Source of the DNA: Bordetella genomosp. 9
GTDB lineage: Bacteria; Pseudomonadota; Gammaproteobacteria; Burkholderiales; Burkholderiaceae_B
Length of the DNA: 64,000 bases
Direction: 5' to 3'
Assembly: GCF_002261425.1 (NCBI RefSeq)
Contig: NZ_NEVJ01000001.1
Span: 62,001-126,000, forward strand
Under the pieces are notes generated by a model. It saw nothing but the letters and a program-made list of their open reading frames with translations, was not told where the DNA came from and made no database searches. Position 1 is the stretch's first letter. The number at the start of each line of letters is the position of its first letter. Both the position numbers and the translations under genes were made by a program. Shown piece after piece: positions 60,560 to 64,000 of the stretch.

Positions 60560-61462
60560 TCACGGCTGCGTCGCCCGCTCGGCGATGTACTGCCGCAGCC
60601 AGCCATGGCCCGGGTCTTCCTGGTGCCGCTCGTGCCAGTACAGCGACACGGACAGGGTGGGCAGCTTCAAGGGAACGTCCAGCAGCACCAGGCGCGCCGA
60701 ACGCTCCACGGCCTTGGCGACGCTGCGCGGCACCGTACAGATCAGGTCCGATCCGGCCACCACATAGGGGCCGACCAGATAGCTGGACAACGTCGCGGCG
60801 ACGGTACGCTGGCGCCCCATGGCCCGCAGCATGCGGTCGATGGTGCTGCTGAAAAAGCCCGTGTGCGCGGACAGGTCGATGTGCGGATAACGCAGATAGG
60901 CATCCAGGTTCCAGCGCCGCCGCAGGCAGGGGTGATCTTCGCGCACGATGCACACGGCGGGTTCGTCGTACAGGAAGCGCGCGCGCAGGTCCTGCGCCGG
61001 TTCGGGAAAATAGCCGGCCAGCAGTTCGACATGGTTGGTATCGAGCATGCTCAGGCCATGCTGCAGGCGGGCCGGGATAACCCGCAGCTGCAGGTGGGGC
61101 GCGTCGCGCGCCAGGTCGGGCAGCACGCGCGGCATCAGCGTGAACTGCATGTAATCGGTCGCGTACAGCGAAAACGTGCGGGCCGTGAGCCGCGGGTCGA
61201 AGGCTTCGCGCGGCCCGGTGGCGCGCTGCCAGCGGGCCAGCAGCGGCTGGAATTCCAGATGCAGGGCCAGCGCGTGCGGCGTGGCCTGCCAATGGCCGGC
61301 TTCCCGCACCAGCAGGGGGTCGTTGAACAGCTTGCGCAAGCGGCTCAGCGCCGCGCTCATGGCCGGCTGGGTGACGCCGACCTGCTCGGCCGCGCGGGAA
61401 ATCGAGCGGCAGGCCATCAGCGCGTCGAAATGGATGAGCAGGTTGAGGTCCGGGTATTTCAT
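60560..61462 (-). CDS. LysR-family transcriptional regulator
   Basis: 300 residues. N-terminal helix-turn-helix LMACRSISRAAEQVGVTQPA followed by MSAALSRLRKLFNDPLLVRE, then the LysR substrate-binding domain (NodD-like style, ending in a short tail RATQP). Divergent from the Bug-hydantoinase genes across 157 bp that contain a T-N11-A-type dyad, so it most likely activates them in response to the imported substrate or an intermediate. Confidence 0.95.
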   Translation of the reverse strand: MKYPDLNLLIHFDALMACRSISRAAEQVGVTQPAMSAALSRLRKLFNDPLLVREAGHWQATPHALALHLEFQPLLARWQRATGPREAFDPRLTARTFSLYATDYMQFTLMPRVLPDLARDAPHLQLRVIPARLQHGLSMLDTNHVELLAGYFPEPAQDLRARFLYDEPAVCIVREDHPCLRRRWNLDAYLRYPHIDLSAHTGFFSSTIDRMLRAMGRQRTVAATLSSYLVGPYVVAGSDLICTVPRSVAKAVERSARLVLLDVPLKLPTLSVSLYWHERHQEDPGHGWLRQYIAERATQP

Positions 61463-61468
61463 CGGGGC

Positions 61469-61500
61469 GGCATCATCAACGGCATTGATGCCACTATAAA
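61469..61500 (+). promoter_or_regulatory. LysR binding dyad and -10 element of the Bug-hydantoinase operon
   Basis: Perfect inverted repeat GGCATCA (61469-61475) and TGATGCC (61486-61492), 10-bp spacer, starting seven bases from the LysR start codon. TATAAA at 61495-61500 follows as a -10 for the rightward genes without a good -35, as expected of an activator-dependent promoter. Confidence 0.65.
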
Positions 61501-61619
61501 TGGAAATGACTGCCGCCCGCGCGCCGGCAGGCCTAGGATTTCCCTTGCATCACATACGACCCGGACTCCAGCGGACAGCGAGCCGCGCCCGGGCATCCAT
61601 GGATCAAGGGGAATTGCAT

Positions 61620-62606
61620 ATGAAAGCACGCACGCTACGCCGCTGCCGCGGCATGCTGGCCGGCATGGCCATGGCGCTGTCCAGCGCCGCCGCCCTGGCC
61701 GCCTGGCCCACCGACAAGGTGGTCCGCATGGTGGTGCCCTTCGCGGCCGGCGGCTCCACCGACCTGATCGCCCGCAAGCTGGCGGAGGGCCTGAGCAAGA
61801 ACCTCGGCGCCAACGTGATCGTCGAAAACCGTCCGGGCGCGGGCGGCACGGTCGGCACGGACTACGTCGCCCGCCAGCCCGCCGACGGCTACACCATCCT
61901 GATGGGGTCGGTCAGCACCCACGGCAGCGCGCCCTGCATCTATCCCAGCCTGCCCTACAACGCGGCCAAGGACTTCACGCCGCTGGCGGTGGTGGCGACC
62001 ATCCCCAACGTGATCGTGGTCAACAACAGCAAGGTGCCGGCGCAGGACCTGCAATCCTTCGTGGCCCTTGCCAAGAAGGACCCCGGCCGCTACACCTATG
62101 CGTCCAACGGCCCGGGCACGTCGAACCACCTGGCCTCGGCCTTCTTCACCAGCGCGGCCGGCATTTCCATGACCCACGTGCCGTATCGGGGGTCGGGTCC
62201 CGCGCTGATCGACCTGCTGGGCGGCCAGGTGGACATGATGATGGACGTCATCATGACGTCCTACCCGTACATCAAGGAAGGCAAGCTGCGGCCGCTGGCG
62301 GTGACGTCGGCGCAGCGCAGTCCCATGCTGCCCGACGTGCCCACCGTCGCCGAGTCCGGCTACCCCGGCTTCGAGGCCATCGTGTGGTTCGGCATGTTCG
62401 CGCCGGCCCACCTGCCCGCCGACATCGCCACGCGCCTGAGCCAGGCCATCGTCAAGGTGCAGAACGGCCCGGAGATGAAGCCCTACCTGGAAAGCACCGG
62501 CTCGCAGGTGTCTTCCATCACCGGCGATGCCTTCGCCGCCATGATCAAGGACGACAACGCCAAGTGGTGCAAGGTCGTGCAGCAGGCCAAGATCAAGCTC
62601 GACTAG
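61620..62606 (+). CDS. Bug-family tripartite tricarboxylate transporter substrate-binding protein
   Basis: 328 residues from ATG 61620 with AAGGGGAA upstream. Signal peptide with h-region GMLAGMAMALSSAAALA ending A-AWPTD. Bug pattern: VRMVVPFAAGGSTDLIARKL (AAGG in place of the usual PPGG), YASNGPGTSNHLASAFF and VPYRGSGPALIDLLGGQVDM. Periplasmic receptor. Followed 76 bp later by the hydantoinase/oxoprolinase gene and faced by LysR; the ligand may be a cyclic amide such as a hydantoin or oxoproline relative (inference). Confidence 0.93.
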   Translation: MKARTLRRCRGMLAGMAMALSSAAALAAWPTDKVVRMVVPFAAGGSTDLIARKLAEGLSKNLGANVIVENRPGAGGTVGTDYVARQPADGYTILMGSVSTHGSAPCIYPSLPYNAAKDFTPLAVVATIPNVIVVNNSKVPAQDLQSFVALAKKDPGRYTYASNGPGTSNHLASAFFTSAAGISMTHVPYRGSGPALIDLLGGQVDMMMDVIMTSYPYIKEGKLRPLAVTSAQRSPMLPDVPTVAESGYPGFEAIVWFGMFAPAHLPADIATRLSQAIVKVQNGPEMKPYLESTGSQVSSITGDAFAAMIKDDNAKWCKVVQQAKIKLD

Positions 62607-62682
62607 TTCCAGCCATGCGCGGCGCGGGCACCCACTGGTGGCCGCGCCGCGCCAGACAGACTCATTTCAGGAAGACAACGAT

Positions 62683-64000
62683 ATGTACCGTATCGGCATA
62701 GACGTCGGCGGGACGTTTACCGACTTCACCATGATCGACGAAACCGCCGGGGTGGTGCATTTCCACAAGGTGCCGTCCACCCCCGACGATCCGTCGCGCG
62801 CCATCGCCACCGGTATCGCCGGCCTGCTGGAGATGCACGGCGTCGAGCCCGCGCAGGTCTCGCACGTGGGCCACGGCACGACGGTCGCGACCAACCTGAT
62901 CATCGAGCGCAAGGGCGCGCGGGTCGGCCTGATCACGACGCGCGGCTTTCGCGACGTGCTGGAAATCGGTCGCCAGACCCGCCCGCACCTGTACGACTAC
63001 GGCGTGGGCAAGCCGCCCGTGGCCGTGCCGCGCCAGTTCCGTATCGAAGTCGGCGAGCGCGTGCAGGCCACCGGCGAGGTACGCGAGCCGCTGGACGAAG
63101 CGGCGGTGCGCGACGCGGCGCGCTATTTCAAGGAACAGGGCATCGGCGCCGTCACCATCTGCTTCCTGCATGCCTATCGCAATCCGGTGCACGAACAGCG
63201 CGCCCGCGAAATCGTCGCGCAGGAAATGCCGGACGCCTATATCAGCCTGTCCAGCGAAGTGCTGCCCGAATTCCGCGAGTACGAACGCCTGTCGACCACG
63301 GTGCTGAACGCCGCCGTCGGCCCGCGCATGGCGGGCTATCTGGAGCGCTTCCTGCAGCGCGTTCGCGAGCTGGGCATCCCGCACGAGCCGCATACGGTGC
63401 ATTCCAATGGCGGGCTGATGTCCATCGCCAGCGTGCGCCAGTTCCCGGTGCGCACCTGCCTGTCCGGCCCGGCGGCCGGCGTGGTGGGCGCCGCCGCGGT
63501 GGGCCGGGTGATCGGCAGTCCCAACCTGGTCACGTTCGACGTCGGCGGCACCAGCACCGACGTATCGCTGATCGTCGACGGCAAGCCGCTGTTCACGTCG
63601 CATCGCCACGTCGCGGGCTATCCCGTCAAGACGCCCATGGTCGATATCCACGTCATCGGCGCGGGCGGCGGCAGCATCGCCTGGATGGACGATGCGGGCG
63701 CGCTCAAGGTCGGCCCGCACAGCGCCGGCGCGGTGCCCGGCCCCGTGGGCTACGGCCGGGGCGGCGTCGAACCCACCATCACCGACGCCGAGATCGTGCT
63801 GCAGCGCCTGAACCCGGTGTCGCTGCTGAACGGCCGCATGCCGGTCCATGCGGAGGCCGCGCGCCAGGTCATCCAGGAAAAGGTGGCGCTGCCGCTGGGA
63901 CTGGGCATCGAGGACGCCGCCGAAGGCATCCTGCGCATCGCCACGGCCAACATGAGCCGTGCCATCCGCGCCGTCTCCACCGAGCGCGGCTACGACCTGT
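62683..64000 (+). CDS. Hydantoinase/oxoprolinase family protein, HyuA-type subunit (3' end missing)
   Basis: Open from ATG 62683 (AGGAAG upstream) to the window end, 439 residues visible of an expected ~680-700. The ASKHA-type start MYRIGIDVGGTFTDFTMID binds ATP phosphate; VGHGTTVATNLIIERKGARV, ARVGLITTRGFRDVLEIGRQ, SGPAAGVVGAAAVG and VTFDVGGTSTDVSLI are family blocks. Subunit of ATP-dependent N-methylhydantoinase, acetone carboxylase or 5-oxoprolinase-type enzymes; the partner HyuB gene should follow outside the window. At PGPVGYGRGG most relatives have PGPxCYGRGG, so a usual Cys is Gly. Confidence 0.93.
   Translation, partial: MYRIGIDVGGTFTDFTMIDETAGVVHFHKVPSTPDDPSRAIATGIAGLLEMHGVEPAQVSHVGHGTTVATNLIIERKGARVGLITTRGFRDVLEIGRQTRPHLYDYGVGKPPVAVPRQFRIEVGERVQATGEVREPLDEAAVRDAARYFKEQGIGAVTICFLHAYRNPVHEQRAREIVAQEMPDAYISLSSEVLPEFREYERLSTTVLNAAVGPRMAGYLERFLQRVRELGIPHEPHTVHSNGGLMSIASVRQFPVRTCLSGPAAGVVGAAAVGRVIGSPNLVTFDVGGTSTDVSLIVDGKPLFTSHRHVAGYPVKTPMVDIHVIGAGGGSIAWMDDAGALKVGPHSAGAVPGPVGYGRGGVEPTITDAEIVLQRLNPVSLLNGRMPVHAEAARQVIQEKVALPLGLGIEDAAEGILRIATANMSRAIRAVSTERGYDL

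Noticed and set aside
58439..62701. Plus-strand open frame of 1420 codons through the kinase, LysR and Bug genes
   Set aside because: Crosses intergenic regions and three real genes in wrong frames, and has no recognisable domain.

Overview
The window reads as chromosomal DNA of a high-GC betaproteobacterium, most likely a Bordetella/Achromobacter-like member of the Alcaligenaceae. This is inferred from the dense GC-rich coding, the five separate Bug-type (tripartite tricarboxylate transporter) periplasmic binding proteins, the many catabolic clusters each with its own GntR, IclR, LysR or MocR regulator, and the monomeric NADP-isocitrate dehydrogenase. There is no rRNA, tRNA, CRISPR array, insertion sequence or prophage that I can see. 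The first and last genes are cut by the window edges.

Region 1 (1-16334) is an acyl-CoA catabolic island. After the tail of a spermidine/putrescine-type binding protein there is a minus-strand operon: acyl-CoA ligase, Bug protein, two acyl-CoA dehydrogenases, SDR, MaoC-type hydratase, DUF35 OB-fold protein and thiolase-fold protein, facing a divergent GntR regulator. A second minus-strand operon follows: another thiolase-fold/DUF35 pair, CaiB/BaiF CoA-transferase, Bug protein and two small MaoC proteins, facing a divergent IclR regulator across a 42-bp dyad. Paired dehydrogenases with only one visible catalytic Glu, a paired MaoC hydratase, and thiolase-fold proteins lacking the nucleophilic Cys beside DUF35 partners resemble the logic of steroid side-chain degradation (activate, dehydrogenate, hydrate, retro-aldol cleave). 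The substrate is unknown.

Region 2 (16410-19570) holds a toxin-first HigBA/RelE-type toxin-antitoxin pair with its own promoter-operator, a strong terminator, and icd. Region 3 (19933-26168) is a plus-strand row: cytochrome P450, SnoaL-like protein, FAD amine-oxidase-like enzyme, a two-part metallophosphoesterase with an unrecognised C-terminal half, and a Bug protein. Region 4 (26240-34000) is a ydfG-like SDR, a TSUP exporter, and a polar amino-acid ABC transporter bracketed by two MocR-type regulators. Region 5 (34016-45295) has a gamma-glutamyltransferase-like enzyme, Bug protein, 2-oxoglutarate-type oxygenase, SDR, and a branched-chain amino-acid type ABC transporter whose LivM, LivG and LivF parts are one 833-residue protein, with a divergent deacetylase-GntR pair.

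Region 6 (45305-58281) starts with copBA (periplasmic/outer-membrane copper resistance) behind a MerR/CueR-type promoter with a 19-bp spacer, then recC-recB-recD as a tightly overlapping operon. Region 7 (58286-64000) has a hybrid sensor kinase with duplicated PAS domains, and a LysR regulator divergent from a Bug protein and a hydantoinase/oxoprolinase subunit that runs off the window. Start codons were chosen from ribosome-binding sites, overlaps and family lengths. Names come from motif recognition, not database searches.
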